A stretch of 64,000 nucleotides of DNA from Candidatus Scalindua sp. (GCA_031316155.1 JALDRB010000006.1:186001-250000), one strand, 5' to 3'; numbered from the stretch's first letter, positions 29,926 to 37,770 are shown. Made by a program: numbers and translations. Notes: generated by a model from the letters alone, not told the origin.

Positions 29926-30203
29926 TCATAAAATACAATAAGGAAAATATCTATAGATTTCTCTACGATTAAGAAATCTTACAAAAACTACGATATCATT
30001 TTCAAATTTTATCCCTATACGGTAATCGCCTAATCTGATTCGGTAATATTTCTCACTACTTGTAATTTGCTTAACATTTTTTAATTCCATTAAGTTTGAA
30101 ATCTTTTCAATCGTATCAATTACCTCTTTAACTTTCTTCAGAACATTTTTATCCTTAATTTTTTAAGGTCGCTGGAGAAATTTTTCTTAAATTCAATTTT
30201 CAA
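29926..30203 (-). pseudogene. RelE/ParE-type toxin with frameshift
   Basis: A TTG start overlaps the antitoxin stop. The frame reads KIEFKKNFSSDLKK and then needs one extra base to continue KVKEVIDTIEKISNLMELKN and YYRIRLGDYRIGIKFEND, IVVFVRFLNRREIYRYFP. These are the core RelE/ParE strands, including RLGDYRIG. The span is 278 bp, one base short of 93 codons, consistent with a single deletion. Confidence 0.75.
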
Positions 30204-30409
30204 GATTTCTCCTCGATAATGTCAAATACTTCTTCTCTGCTTGTGGATTCGGTGGATTCTCCTTCTTTGATTGCATTTGTTATGGCAATGTCTTCTATTA
30301 CTTCTGCGACAATATCATGAAACAAATCTTTTTTTTGTTCAATTACTTCTATAAGTGTTTCTTTTAGTAAATCTTTTAATTTATTTTCATCAACTGATAT
30401 CTGTGCCAT
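30200..30409 (-). CDS. Antitoxin-like small acidic protein paired with the broken RelE/ParE toxin
   Basis: 69 residues, acidic and helical (LKDLLKETLIEVIEQKKDLF, then VAEVIEDIAITNAIKEGES). Small helical proteins of this type directly precede RelE/ParE toxins. The stop overlaps the toxin's TTG. GGAGG lies upstream of the ATG. The antitoxin frame is intact while its toxin is not. Confidence 0.7.
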   Translation of the reverse strand: MAQISVDENKLKDLLKETLIEVIEQKKDLFHDIVAEVIEDIAITNAIKEGESTESTSREEVFDIIEEKS

Positions 30410-30574
30410 TTAGGCCTCCATTATAATTTGAAATATAACAACTTATTCTATAGTTTCTGTAAAGTAACGAATTTTATAAAATATTTGACAAATTTCAAGC
30501 ATTAAGCTTATTTTACAGGTAAGCTGTAAGAGGAATTTCCATTTTAAATGCAATTATTTATGGGTTACATATTT

Positions 30575-30667
30575 TGTGCACGAGCACATCTCCAAAACGG
30601 CGTACAGCAACTATATGGATGTAGTTGTAGCCATTTTGAAAGAGTTATGCAGGATGCATTAACTCGA
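30575..30667 (+). repeat. Family B three-hairpin element, copy B2
   Basis: Hairpin 1 TGTGC-ACGA-GCACA; linker CCAAAACGGCGT; hairpin 2 CAACTA...TAGTTG with ATGGAT in its loop; linker CCATTTTGAAAG; hairpin 3 GAGTTATGCAGGATGCATTA closed by ACTC. Stem bases differ from B3/B4 but pairing is kept (an A-T pair replaces G-C in hairpin 3). Confidence 0.85.
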
Positions 30668-30738
30668 TGATAAGTATTCCAACAGAAATATCTGTTCGTT
30701 TCAATTCAGCTTTGTTTAAATATACGATTCAAAAGAAT

Positions 30739-30768
30739 ATCAGAACCATTATAGAAAATGGTTCTGAT
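30739..30768. repeat. Small inverted repeat between B2 and B3
   Basis: ATCAGAACCATT pairs perfectly with AATGGTTCTGAT across a 6-base loop. The surrounding stretch 30677-30763 resembles 33331-33417 upstream of the DUF429 gene. Confidence 0.6.
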
Positions 30769-30860
30769 ACTGTCTTGATTTTTAATCGGGATAGAGGATA
30801 AAACGATAGAAAGAAAAGGAGTCTTGTTCCTTAATTTAATTATATAGTTTTTCCATTTTC

Positions 30861-30954
30861 TTGTGCGGAAGCACATAACCAAAAGGGCGTTAAATAACGA
30901 CATGGATGTCGTTGTAGCAATTTTGAAAGAGTTGCGCAGGAGGCACCAACTCGA
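30861..30954 (+). repeat. Family B three-hairpin element, copy B3
   Basis: TGTGC-GGAA-GCACA, linker CCAAAAGGGCGT, hairpin 2 AACGACATGGATGTCGTT, linker GCAATTTTGAAAG, hairpin 3 GAGTTGCGCAGGAGGCACCA closed by ACTC. It ends 31 bp before the methyltransferase ATG. Confidence 0.88.
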
Positions 30955-30985
30955 TAATATTGTAATTTGTCAGAAGGATAAAAAA

Positions 30986-31606
30986 ATGGGTCTTTATAAA
31001 CGGTATCTGTTACCGCATCTGATACATATGGGCTGCGGGACTGAGTCTATACAGGCACAGCGGAAGAAAATAGTTCCTCTTGCGGAGGGGAGGGTACTGG
31101 AAATTGGTATCGGGTCAGGCCTCAACATTCCCTATTACAATTCAAAAAGGGTAGATTTTGTCTGGGGTCTTGAACCTTCAGAGGGCATGCGCAGGAAGGC
31201 GAAGAAGAATTTAAAGATGTCCGGTGTGAAAGTGAAATTGCTGAATCTTCCCGGTGAAGAGATACCGTTGGAGGATAACAGCATTGATACCGTACTCTTC
31301 ACCTATACACTCTGTACCATTTCAGACTGGCGAACTGCATTACGGCAGGTACATCGTGTAATGAAACCTTCTGGTAATCTGTTATTCTGTGAGCATGGCG
31401 CTGCTCCCGATAAGTCCGTTCTTGCATGGCAGAACAGGATCAACCCGATATGGAAAATAGTAGCCGGTGGTTGTAACCTGAATCGGCCAATAACGAAATA
31501 TATTCATGAGGGAGGCTTTACTATTCAATGGATGGAAACCCTTTACCTGCCTGATTCTCCCAGAATTTCCGGTTTTAATTATGTTGGCGTTGCAAAAAAG
31601 GTCTGA
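30986..31606 (+). CDS. Class I SAM-dependent methyltransferase
   Basis: A 206-residue protein when started at the ATG at 30986, which has AGAAGGA 8-14 bp upstream. A longer frame from 30863 would translate family B copy B3 and is rejected. The SAM-binding motif I is VLEIGIGSGLNIPYY near residue 37; motif post-I WGLEPSEGM; motif IV NSIDTVLFTYTLCTI. The family is UbiE/phospholipid N-methyltransferase-like and the substrate is unknown. A 132 bp stretch equal to its 3' end is duplicated at 32451-32582. Confidence 0.85.
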   Translation: MGLYKRYLLPHLIHMGCGTESIQAQRKKIVPLAEGRVLEIGIGSGLNIPYYNSKRVDFVWGLEPSEGMRRKAKKNLKMSGVKVKLLNLPGEEIPLEDNSIDTVLFTYTLCTISDWRTALRQVHRVMKPSGNLLFCEHGAAPDKSVLAWQNRINPIWKIVAGGCNLNRPITKYIHEGGFTIQWMETLYLPDSPRISGFNYVGVAKKV

Positions 31607-31867
31607 CAATTTCCGTTCTCTCTTTCGTACGGATTTATTAAGATATCAAAGAAATATTATTAGTAAATGGATATCATATTTATAACGTTATGTAATAGTT
31701 ATAAGGGAAGGATGAGATCATCTGTGTAAAGTAAGATATGAAGTTCTGTTTTATCATCGGCATATTTTTGACTTGAGATATATTTTGATTTGCTACTATA
31801 ATGTTGAATGATAAAAGTTAAAAAAGATTTGAGGACTATTATGTAAGATTAAAGAATAAGCCAAACT

Positions 31868-32128
31868 ATGGGGAAGCAAGAAAAACTTTTACTACAAATA
31901 TTAAAGGGCCAATCAGATACTAATATCAATTTCCAAGATTTGGTAAGTTTATTGCGAAGATTTGGTTTTGAAAAAAGAGTAAGTGGTAGCCATCACATTT
32001 TTAGGAAAGAAGGGATATTAGAAAAGATCAATTTGCAAAAAGAAGGCAACAAAGCCAAGCCTTATCAAATTCGGCAAGTTAGAAACATTATTTTAAAATA
32101 TAAGTTAGGAGATAAGTCTAATGGATAA
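31868..32128 (+). CDS. hicA: HicA mRNA-interferase toxin
   Basis: 86 residues with the HicA double-stranded RNA-binding fold. LVSLLRRFGFEKRVSGSHHI contains the catalytic histidine in GSHHIFRKEG. HicA degrades mRNA and tmRNA. The order is toxin first, and the stop overlaps the hicB start by 8 bp. It appears intact. No strong Shine-Dalgarno is seen, and the first residues may be non-native. Confidence 0.85.
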   Translation: MGKQEKLLLQILKGQSDTNINFQDLVSLLRRFGFEKRVSGSHHIFRKEGILEKINLQKEGNKAKPYQIRQVRNIILKYKLGDKSNG

Positions 32129-32333
32129 ATATGAAGTCATTATTTACTGGAGCAAAGAAGATAACTCTTTTATTGCTGAAGCTCCGGAATTACCTGGTTG
32201 CATTGCCCACGGAGAGACACACTCAAAAGCTTTGACGAATTTGAAATCAGCAATGAAACTTTGGATAAGAACTGCCAAAGAATTTGGAGACCCAGTTCCG
32301 GAACCCAAAGGCTATAGGCTTGCCTTTGCATAA
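32121..32333 (+). CDS. hicB: HicB antitoxin
   Basis: 70 residues of the short HicB form: YEVIIYWSKEDNSFIAEAPE, then LPGCIAHGETHSKALTNLKS, the degraded RNase H-like fold that binds HicA. The C-terminus ends GYRLAFA without a separate DNA-binding domain. It completes the only toxin-antitoxin pair in this region in which both genes are intact. Confidence 0.87.
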   Translation: MDKYEVIIYWSKEDNSFIAEAPELPGCIAHGETHSKALTNLKSAMKLWIRTAKEFGDPVPEPKGYRLAFA

Positions 32334-32450
32334 GTACTTTATAAAACATGGTGCAAGGTTAAAGAAGTCCGACTTTACCGCTTCTTTTAATTTTCACCGT
32401 GTTAATAAAATTCAAGTTTTTTCTGCCCCGAATTGATCTTTTTTGGTAAA

Positions 32451-32582
32451 AACCTGAATCGGCCAATAACGAAATATATTCATGAGGGTGGCTTTGCCAT
32501 TGAATGGATGGAAACCTTTTACCTGCCTGATTCTCCCAGAATCGCCGGTTTTAATTATGTTGGTGTTGCAAAAAAGGCGTGA
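32451..32582 (+). pseudogene. Duplicated 3' end of the methyltransferase gene
   Basis: 132 bp matching 31475-31606 at 122 of 132 positions by direct comparison. The frame stays open (NLNRPITKYIHEGGFAIEWM, then SPRIAGFNYVGVAKKA and stop), and most changes are synonymous or conservative, so it came from a once-functional paralogue. The two copies bracket hicAB. Confidence 0.85.
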
Positions 32583-32991
32583 TAATCGAACGAAAGAATC
32601 TCTAATCTGACGACGCCATACATAATTCCTAATCATATTTTTTCCTGTGGTTGATTTGGATGAGATAATGTGGACTGAACAATCGTGAATCCACCAATAA
32701 TATACTGATTCATATAAGGAATTTCTATTTTAACTCACTAGTGTCCGGCTGGAAATTTAAGTACGCGATGCTTTTGTCATCCCGAACGCTTCCCCGTTTT
32801 CACGAAGACAAGCTTATCGGTTATCCATCCTAGATTCCCGCTAAAAACATGCGGGAATGACAGCTGTTGAACAATAAATAAAACATGCAAAAACCTAACC
32901 GGACAAGCCCTGTTTGGGGGAATGATAAATCAATTGATTACATTTTTAAAGAGTTGCACCAGCCTGACGAGCAATCTGGTGGGTAGGATCG
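32583..32991. other. Gene-free stretch with palindromic scraps
   Basis: About 400 bp between the duplicated fragment and the orphan antitoxin. It contains a GTCATCCCGAACGC ... GCGGGAATGACAG element (about 32778-32862) of the type dispersed in many bacterial genomes. CACCAGCCTGACGAGC-AATC-TGGTGGG lies near 32957-32982. Confidence 0.5.
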
Positions 32992-33216
32992 CTAATTTGA
33001 TTTTACAATATCTGCCTTTTTTGATAGATTAAGCTCTTTAGTAACTTTTTCAAGAGGAGTAGCAGGCTGATCCTTTGATTCTTCTTTTTCTTTTCTCAGC
33101 TCTTTTAGATCTTCAAAATCATCTAATGCCTCTTGGATTTGCAAAAACTCATCGTAGGGTAATACAACAAATTCTTTTTTACCGTCTTTTTCTATAATTT
33201 GTGGATAAATGGCCAT
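32992..33216 (-). CDS. Orphan Phd/YefM-type antitoxin
   Basis: 74 residues: YPQIIEKDGKKEFVVLPYDE, then FLQIQEALDDFEDLKELRKE, a common antitoxin family of the Phd/YefM type that usually precedes a RelE toxin. AGGAGG lies upstream of the start. No toxin frame is found downstream on the minus strand, so it is an orphan. Confidence 0.7.
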   Translation of the reverse strand: MAIYPQIIEKDGKKEFVVLPYDEFLQIQEALDDFEDLKELRKEKEESKDQPATPLEKVTKELNLSKKADIVKSN

Positions 33217-33428
33217 GACTACCTCCTATTATATGCTTCTCTTCGATGACGAATACGATAAATAATTATTTATATATTATTCAGGTGTATAGTATTTTCT
33301 CCGTAATGTTATCATTAAATGATTAGCATATCATCAGAAATTTCTGCTCGTGTCAATTCTACTTTGGTAAAAAATAAGATTCTCAAAGATTATTAGCATC
33401 ATTCATAGAAAGTGGTTACAATATTATT

Positions 33429-34187
33429 TTGAAGTTCATCGGAATTGACCTCGCCTGGTCGTATGGAAACAACACCGCAATTTCAGTTCTCAGTCTGGGC
33501 GAAGATAAAAAAAGTGCGTATCTGGATGATTACGCAAAAATGGTGAGTTCTGACGAAGAGATTCTTGATACAGTTGAGATGCATACTGTCAAAGGGGTTT
33601 GTGTTTCAATTGATGCGCCCTTAATCGTAAAGAACAGGAGTGGCGCCAGGCCTGTAGACAAAGAGGTAACGGCAAGGTTCAGAAAGTTTTATGCAGGAGC
33701 TCATCCGTGTAATCTGAATAGATTTGGCGGTAAAGTGAGGGGAATTGAGTTAATCAGGAAATTGAAGAGACTCGGGTTACGGCACAATCCATATATTCCT
33801 GTTTCAAAAAGGAGAAAAGTTACCAGCATAATCATTGAGGTGTATCCTCATCCGGCACAGGTAGTTTTATTCGGACTAACAAAGAGAATTTTATACAAGC
33901 GGGGAAATTCGGAGATTAAACGTCAGGGGTTATTGGTTTTGCGAAACAGCATAACTGAACATTTAATACATTTGGAGCCTAATCTGAAAATGAATTCTAA
34001 ACTGCAGGAGTTATGTACCACGAATATTCAGTGTATGAGAGGTAAAAACCTGAAAAGTTATGAGGATACGCAGGATTCATTGCTCTGTGCTTACACGGGA
34101 TTCTACCACTGGTACTGGGGTGAGGAGAAGAGTGACGTAATAGGAAACCTGCGTACCGGTTACCTTGTGACACCGGGAAGCAGGTAA
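33429..34187 (+). CDS. DUF429 (predicted RNase H-fold nuclease-like) protein
   Basis: 252 residues from a TTG start (no nearby in-frame ATG keeps the first strand). The opening KFIGIDLAWSYGNNTAISVL carries the first conserved Asp, GVCVSIDAPL the second, and the C-terminal YEDTQDSLLCAYTGFY a further Asp pair, all typical of DUF429. The family's activity is unproven. It is an isolated gene between accessory DNA and the pfp unit. Confidence 0.8.
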   Translation: MKFIGIDLAWSYGNNTAISVLSLGEDKKSAYLDDYAKMVSSDEEILDTVEMHTVKGVCVSIDAPLIVKNRSGARPVDKEVTARFRKFYAGAHPCNLNRFGGKVRGIELIRKLKRLGLRHNPYIPVSKRRKVTSIIIEVYPHPAQVVLFGLTKRILYKRGNSEIKRQGLLVLRNSITEHLIHLEPNLKMNSKLQELCTTNIQCMRGKNLKSYEDTQDSLLCAYTGFYHWYWGEEKSDVIGNLRTGYLVTPGSR

Positions 34188-34237
34188 TATCTTAACAAAA
34201 ATATTATGACCGAAAGTGGCGAAATATGTATTAAAAA

Positions 34238-34537
34238 GGTTTTTCATGATATCTGGCAATTACCAAATAACAAATTTTAAATAACAAACAAATCGCAATA
34301 AACAAAAAACAAACACAAAATTCTTTATCCTGTTAAATCATTAAGGAGTATATCATTAGAACATCTTTAATAATCATATTTTTTCTAAAGGAAAATTAAA
34401 ATCCAAGGATAGATATTTAACATGACGAGCAAACTGATTTTGATCACTCGAACATTGGAATTTGAAATTTGTTTGGAATTTGTAAATTGAGATTTGTAAT
34501 TTCTAACTCCTGTTTAGTTCTGGTTCGTCCAGGTTAG
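34238..34537. repeat. Family C AT-rich dispersed repeat, copy C2
   Basis: Starts TTTCATGATATCTGGCAATT, contains ATAACAAACAAATCGCAAT and AATTTGTTTGGAATTTG. It ends CTCCTGTTTAGTTCTGGTTC and GTCCAGGTTAGG. Inverse to C1. The two AT-rich halves are partly complementary. Confidence 0.75.
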
Positions 34538-34597
34538 GATAGTTAGCGAATTACTTGTCGGGATGAATCCTTCCGTCAACCTTCGATAGAGGAATCA

Positions 34598-34640
34598 TTC
34601 CCGCCCGAATTATTCGGTACGGGCAGGCTGGTGGAGATAG
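34598..34640. repeat. Family D GC-rich palindrome
   Basis: CCCGCCCGAATTATTCGG followed by GTACGGGCAGGCTGGTGG: an imperfect inverted repeat adjacent to family C copy C2. Confidence 0.5.
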
Positions 34641-34705
34641 GTTCTGCTCAGTTGAGGGGAAAAATGAGCTAAATTCGTGCATGTGAATTTTAATATTTCC
34701 TTGTT

Positions 34706-34836
34706 TTTTGCGTTGAAGACGCAAATTCAAAAGTCCGTAAAAACTGCCATGGACGGCAGTTTTAGGAATTTTGGAAAAGTTAGCCTGGATGGCTAACTTG
34801 TTTGAAGCGAACTGTTTCTCAGGAAGAAACAGAACT
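34706..34836 (+). repeat. Divergent family B element, copy B7, with a fourth hairpin
   Basis: Same order as B2-B4 but with different stems: TTGCG/CGCAA; linker CAAAAGTCCGT; AAACTGCC-ATGGAC-GGCAGTTT; linker GGAATTTTGGAAA; AAGTTAGCC-TGGAT-GGCTAACTT; then CTGTTTCT-CAGGA-AGAAACAG. The linkers and GGA loops match the family; the stems do not, yet pair perfectly over 8-9 bp. Confidence 0.75.
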
Positions 34837-35263
34837 TCCGTTTCAACAATTCCGTAAACCATAATCTGGCATCGAGAATCGTCATCTCTTTGGTGTATAA
34901 GAGAGTCAGGCATAAACCTATTGAGATTCCCACGAACTTCAACACAATGATAAAGAGGATAAATCCTATCAGGGAAGAAGAAGTCCACTTTGAGAACAGT
35001 GTTGTAATGGGTGCAAAGATATGCAGATGGGTGAGAAATAGAACCGTCATAACGGCAAGTGTCACTGCGGCGGCTGCCAGTTTACAAATAGCGACCCGCA
35101 TCATTATCGTGGTAAAGGACTTTTCTAAAACTTCCCTGTTGGTTTTTAACCATTTTACGGAATTACTCGATCTATCCTTGAGGTCTGTTATTGCCTGGAA
35201 GAACGTAACAGGATTTCTCTTATTTGGAAAATCTCTCCGGTGATTTATCGTAGTTGTGTTCAT
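34793..35263 (-). CDS. Small membrane protein of unknown function
   Basis: A 156-residue frame. Residues 1-50 are basic and soluble. Two hydrophobic segments follow (ICKLAAAAVTLAVMTVLFL and LIGFILFIIVLKFVGISIGL). The last ~20 residues are translated from the hairpins of family B copy B7, so the native C-terminus probably ended near the LLYTKEM region. It lies 78 bp after yjbQ on the same strand. I do not recognise the family, and it could be spurious, but the membrane topology and operon-like position support it. Confidence 0.45.
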   Translation of the reverse strand: MNTTTINHRRDFPNKRNPVTFFQAITDLKDRSSNSVKWLKTNREVLEKSFTTIMMRVAICKLAAAAVTLAVMTVLFLTHLHIFAPITTLFSKWTSSSLIGFILFIIVLKFVGISIGLCLTLLYTKEMTILDARLWFTELLKRKFCFFLRNSSLQTS

Positions 35264-35341
35264 TTCAATTATGGTCTCAAATGATAATTTTTTCGATATA
35301 GATGATAATGAAATCGCCGTCTCATTGTCAAATAGATTTTA

Positions 35342-35761
35342 TTATTCACCTATCATTTGTACAACTACGCTCCGTTCTCTCGGTCGATTATCAAAATCTA
35401 TGACTACGATTTGCTGCCAGGTGCCCAGAAGGAGGTTACCATTTTTGAAGGGGACCGTAAAAGAAGATCCCAGCAGGGCAGCTCGAACATGTGCATGGCC
35501 ATTACCGTCTCCCCACGTAGCGTTGTGGTGGTAGCTGATTCCGGCAGGGGCAAATCTCTCAAATGCTTCCGGAAGGTCTTTCAATAAACCCGGTTCATAT
35601 TCAATGGAGGTAACTCCCGCTGTGGAACCTGAAACAAAAACTGTCAGGTTCCCTTGTGTAAGCCCGGTTTTATCCAGGAGATCCTTTACCTCGTCTGTTA
35701 CATCAATTATGTCCGTATTCCCCTGTGTAGAGATGGTTACGGAATCTGTTATGATTTTCAT
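35342..35761 (-). CDS. yjbQ: YjbQ/UPF0047 family protein
   Basis: 139 residues, the standard length. SGSTAGVTSIEYEPGLLKDL, then YHHNATWGDGNGHAHVRAAL and LLGTWQQIVVIDFDNRPRER are the family signatures. The conserved His/Trp/Asp residues match the proposed active site of YjbQ enzymes, which have been reported to show thiamine phosphate synthase activity. It lies 43 bp after the phosphofructokinase gene. Confidence 0.92.
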   Translation of the reverse strand: MKIITDSVTISTQGNTDIIDVTDEVKDLLDKTGLTQGNLTVFVSGSTAGVTSIEYEPGLLKDLPEAFERFAPAGISYHHNATWGDGNGHAHVRAALLGSSFTVPFKNGNLLLGTWQQIVVIDFDNRPRERSVVVQMIGE

Positions 35762-35804
35762 GGATAATCTATCGAGTTAGCGCATTCAGTTAACGGTCAA
35801 CCTG

Positions 35805-36872
35805 TCAGCCAAAAAATACCCTGGCAATGTTGTACCAGTAATCATCAACTGTTTTAGTTTGTCCCGATACGTCTTTTAAATCAATGGTTAAGATTTCATT
35901 ACCTTTTAGTACTACCATCTTTCCAAATTCACCTTTATGTATTAATTCTGCAGCGGCTATACCAAACCTGGTGCCTAATATCCGGTCAAAGGCGGAAGGA
36001 GTGCCGCCTCTCAGGATATGCCCCAATACTGTACATCGAGACTCAAAACCTGTCCCTCTTTCAATCATCTTTGCCAGGACGGTACCGACACCTCCCAGTG
36101 TTACGTGACCGAAAGCATCAGTCTTCGCATCTTTAAGGACAAAATCTTCATCTTCTTTGTTTTCGAATTGGATTTTAATTCCTTCTGAAACAACGACGAT
36201 ACTGAATCGTTTACCACGCTTATGACGTTTTTTTAACAGTTCGCAAACTTCATTGATTTTTACCGGCTTTTCCGGTATCAGGATGACGTCTGCACCACCT
36301 GCAATGCCTGAAAACGTAGCGATCCAGCCTGCATGTCTGCCCATCACCTCCACTACCATTACTCTGTTATGTGATTCAGCGGTGGTGTGTAACCGGTCGA
36401 TAGCCTCGGTTGCTATATTTACAGCAGTATCAAATCCAAAGGTATAATCGGTTCCCATGAGATCATTATCTATTGTTTTCGGTATGCTGACAATATTGAC
36501 TCCCATCTCAAACAGCTTGTGCGCAACACCTTGCGTATCTTCTCCCCCTATTGAAACAATGGCATCGAGGTCTAATTTCTTTATCGTATCAAGGATTTTC
36601 TCCGGGTCTCCTGCATTATTCTTTCCAAAAGGATTTGTACGGCTTGTACCTATTATGGTACCGCCTTTGGGAAGAATTCCTGAAACATTTTCCAGATCTA
36701 GTGTCTTTACCTTGCCTTCAATTAAACCCCGCCACCCTTCAAGGATACCATACATTTCGTAATCGTAATCGATAATGCATTTTCTCACAACTGCTCGAAT
36801 GGTGGCGTTAAGTCCGGGGCAATCCCCGCCACCTGTTAAAACTCCGACCTTTTTCATAGTATTTTTCTCCAA
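35805..36872 (-). CDS. pfp: 6-phosphofructokinase of the PPi-dependent type
   Basis: 355 residues of the PfkA family. KKVGVLTGGGDCPGLNATI and SIPKTIDNDLMGTDYTFGFD are diagnostic. The phosphoryl-donor site reads SIGGEDTQG, so the Gly that ATP enzymes have after the GGD is Asp. The substrate loop reads PKTIDND where ATP enzymes have PGTIDND. The Asp/Lys pair is the established signature of pyrophosphate-dependent PFKs, which are reversible and can serve glycolysis and gluconeogenesis. The preferred start may be the second Met (MKKVGV). The MBL hydrolase lies 3 bp upstream. Confidence 0.9.
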   Translation of the reverse strand: MEKNTMKKVGVLTGGGDCPGLNATIRAVVRKCIIDYDYEMYGILEGWRGLIEGKVKTLDLENVSGILPKGGTIIGTSRTNPFGKNNAGDPEKILDTIKKLDLDAIVSIGGEDTQGVAHKLFEMGVNIVSIPKTIDNDLMGTDYTFGFDTAVNIATEAIDRLHTTAESHNRVMVVEVMGRHAGWIATFSGIAGGADVILIPEKPVKINEVCELLKKRHKRGKRFSIVVVSEGIKIQFENKEDEDFVLKDAKTDAFGHVTLGGVGTVLAKMIERGTGFESRCTVLGHILRGGTPSAFDRILGTRFGIAAAELIHKGEFGKMVVLKGNEILTIDLKDVSGQTKTVDDYWYNIARVFFG

Positions 36873-36875
36873 TAG

Positions 36876-37496
36876 TTAAGTTAAGAATGGATTGTGTGTT
36901 TTTTCGTTACCTATTGATGTTGAAGGGCCATGTCCGGAGTATACGACAACGCTATCACCCAAAGGGAACAGATTTTCTTTGATAGAGTGAATCAGCTGCT
37001 CATAGGAGCTACCGGGAAAATCTGTTCGTCCAATTGATCCCGCAAACAGTGTGTCACCGACAAATACGTTGTTATCAACATAATAACACACCCCCCCGGG
37101 TGTATGGCCCGGGGTATGAATAGTCTTGATAGTCATTTTTCCCAAAGAGACGTTATCACCATTTTTGACAAACTTATTAACTTCAGGTTTTGCAACCCGA
37201 TCGAGTCCAAATTGCATTACCTGTTCATCGAGGTGTTCTATGAGAAATAAATCATCTTTATGCAGCAGGAAGTCTATCTTGAAGTGTTCCTGGATAGCTC
37301 TGACTGCCCCAACATGGTCAAAATGAGCGTGAGTATTGATAATGAATTCTGGTTTTAGCCCTTCATTTTGTATTACTCTGATAATCTCATCTGCATCACC
37401 TCCCGGATCAATAATAGCGGCCTCCCTACTCTCTTCACACCCGATTATATAACAATTTACTTCCAGAGGGCCTACGACAACATTTTTAATTATCAT
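36876..37496 (-). CDS. MBL-fold hydrolase (glyoxalase II-like)
   Basis: 206 residues from the ATG at 37496, which has AAGGAA 8 bp upstream; a longer frame from 37577 adds 27 non-conserved residues. The metal-binding THAHFDHVGAV motif is near residue 56, the further His is in TPGHTPGG and the bridging Asp in FVGDTLFAG, with SGHGPST at the end. Such proteins hydrolyse thioesters, including S-lactoylglutathione-like or persulfide substrates. The exact substrate is unknown. It is the first gene of the MBL-pfp-yjbQ run. Confidence 0.88.
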   Translation of the reverse strand: MIIKNVVVGPLEVNCYIIGCEESREAAIIDPGGDADEIIRVIQNEGLKPEFIINTHAHFDHVGAVRAIQEHFKIDFLLHKDDLFLIEHLDEQVMQFGLDRVAKPEVNKFVKNGDNVSLGKMTIKTIHTPGHTPGGVCYYVDNNVFVGDTLFAGSIGRTDFPGSSYEQLIHSIKENLFPLGDSVVVYSGHGPSTSIGNEKTHNPFLT

Positions 37497-37678
37497 TGCA
37501 AAATTCCTTAGAGAAGAGGTAAAGACTCGACCAGAAAATAAGGTGTTTCTGATTGGGTCAGTAGAAGCTCTGATCAAAAAAGGTTATTGTAAGCGAAAGG
37601 GTAAAATTTGTCCAACTTATAAATACATTGTAAAGCTTTTTATTTTAAATACAAATAAATCAATAGTTTACATTTTTT

Positions 37679-37770
37679 ATGCGCAAGCACATGTCCAAAA
37701 TGGCGTAAAGTAACGACATGGATGTCGTTGTAGCAATTTTGAAAGAGTTGTGCAGGATGCACTAACTCGA
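37679..37770 (+). repeat. Family B three-hairpin element, copy B4
   Basis: ATGCGCAAGCACAT (imperfect hairpin 1), CCAAAATGGCGT, AACGACATGGATGTCGTT, GCAATTTTGAAAG, GAGTTGTGCAGGATGCACTA and ACTC. It ends 78 bp before the metV ATG in the same orientation. Confidence 0.88.

Noticed and set aside
30863..30985. N-terminal extension of the methyltransferase gene
   Set aside because: It is a translation of family B copy B3; the ATG at 30986 has a good ribosome site and the conserved fold starts there.
34551..34988. 145-codon minus-strand frame
   Set aside because: It reads through a D palindrome and the hairpins of B7 and conflicts with the membrane-protein frame; composition is not protein-like.
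35771..35790. Possible inverse family B tail (TCGAGTTAGCGCATT) upstream of yjbQ
   Set aside because: Only about 15 bp match and the hairpin does not form well; could be chance.
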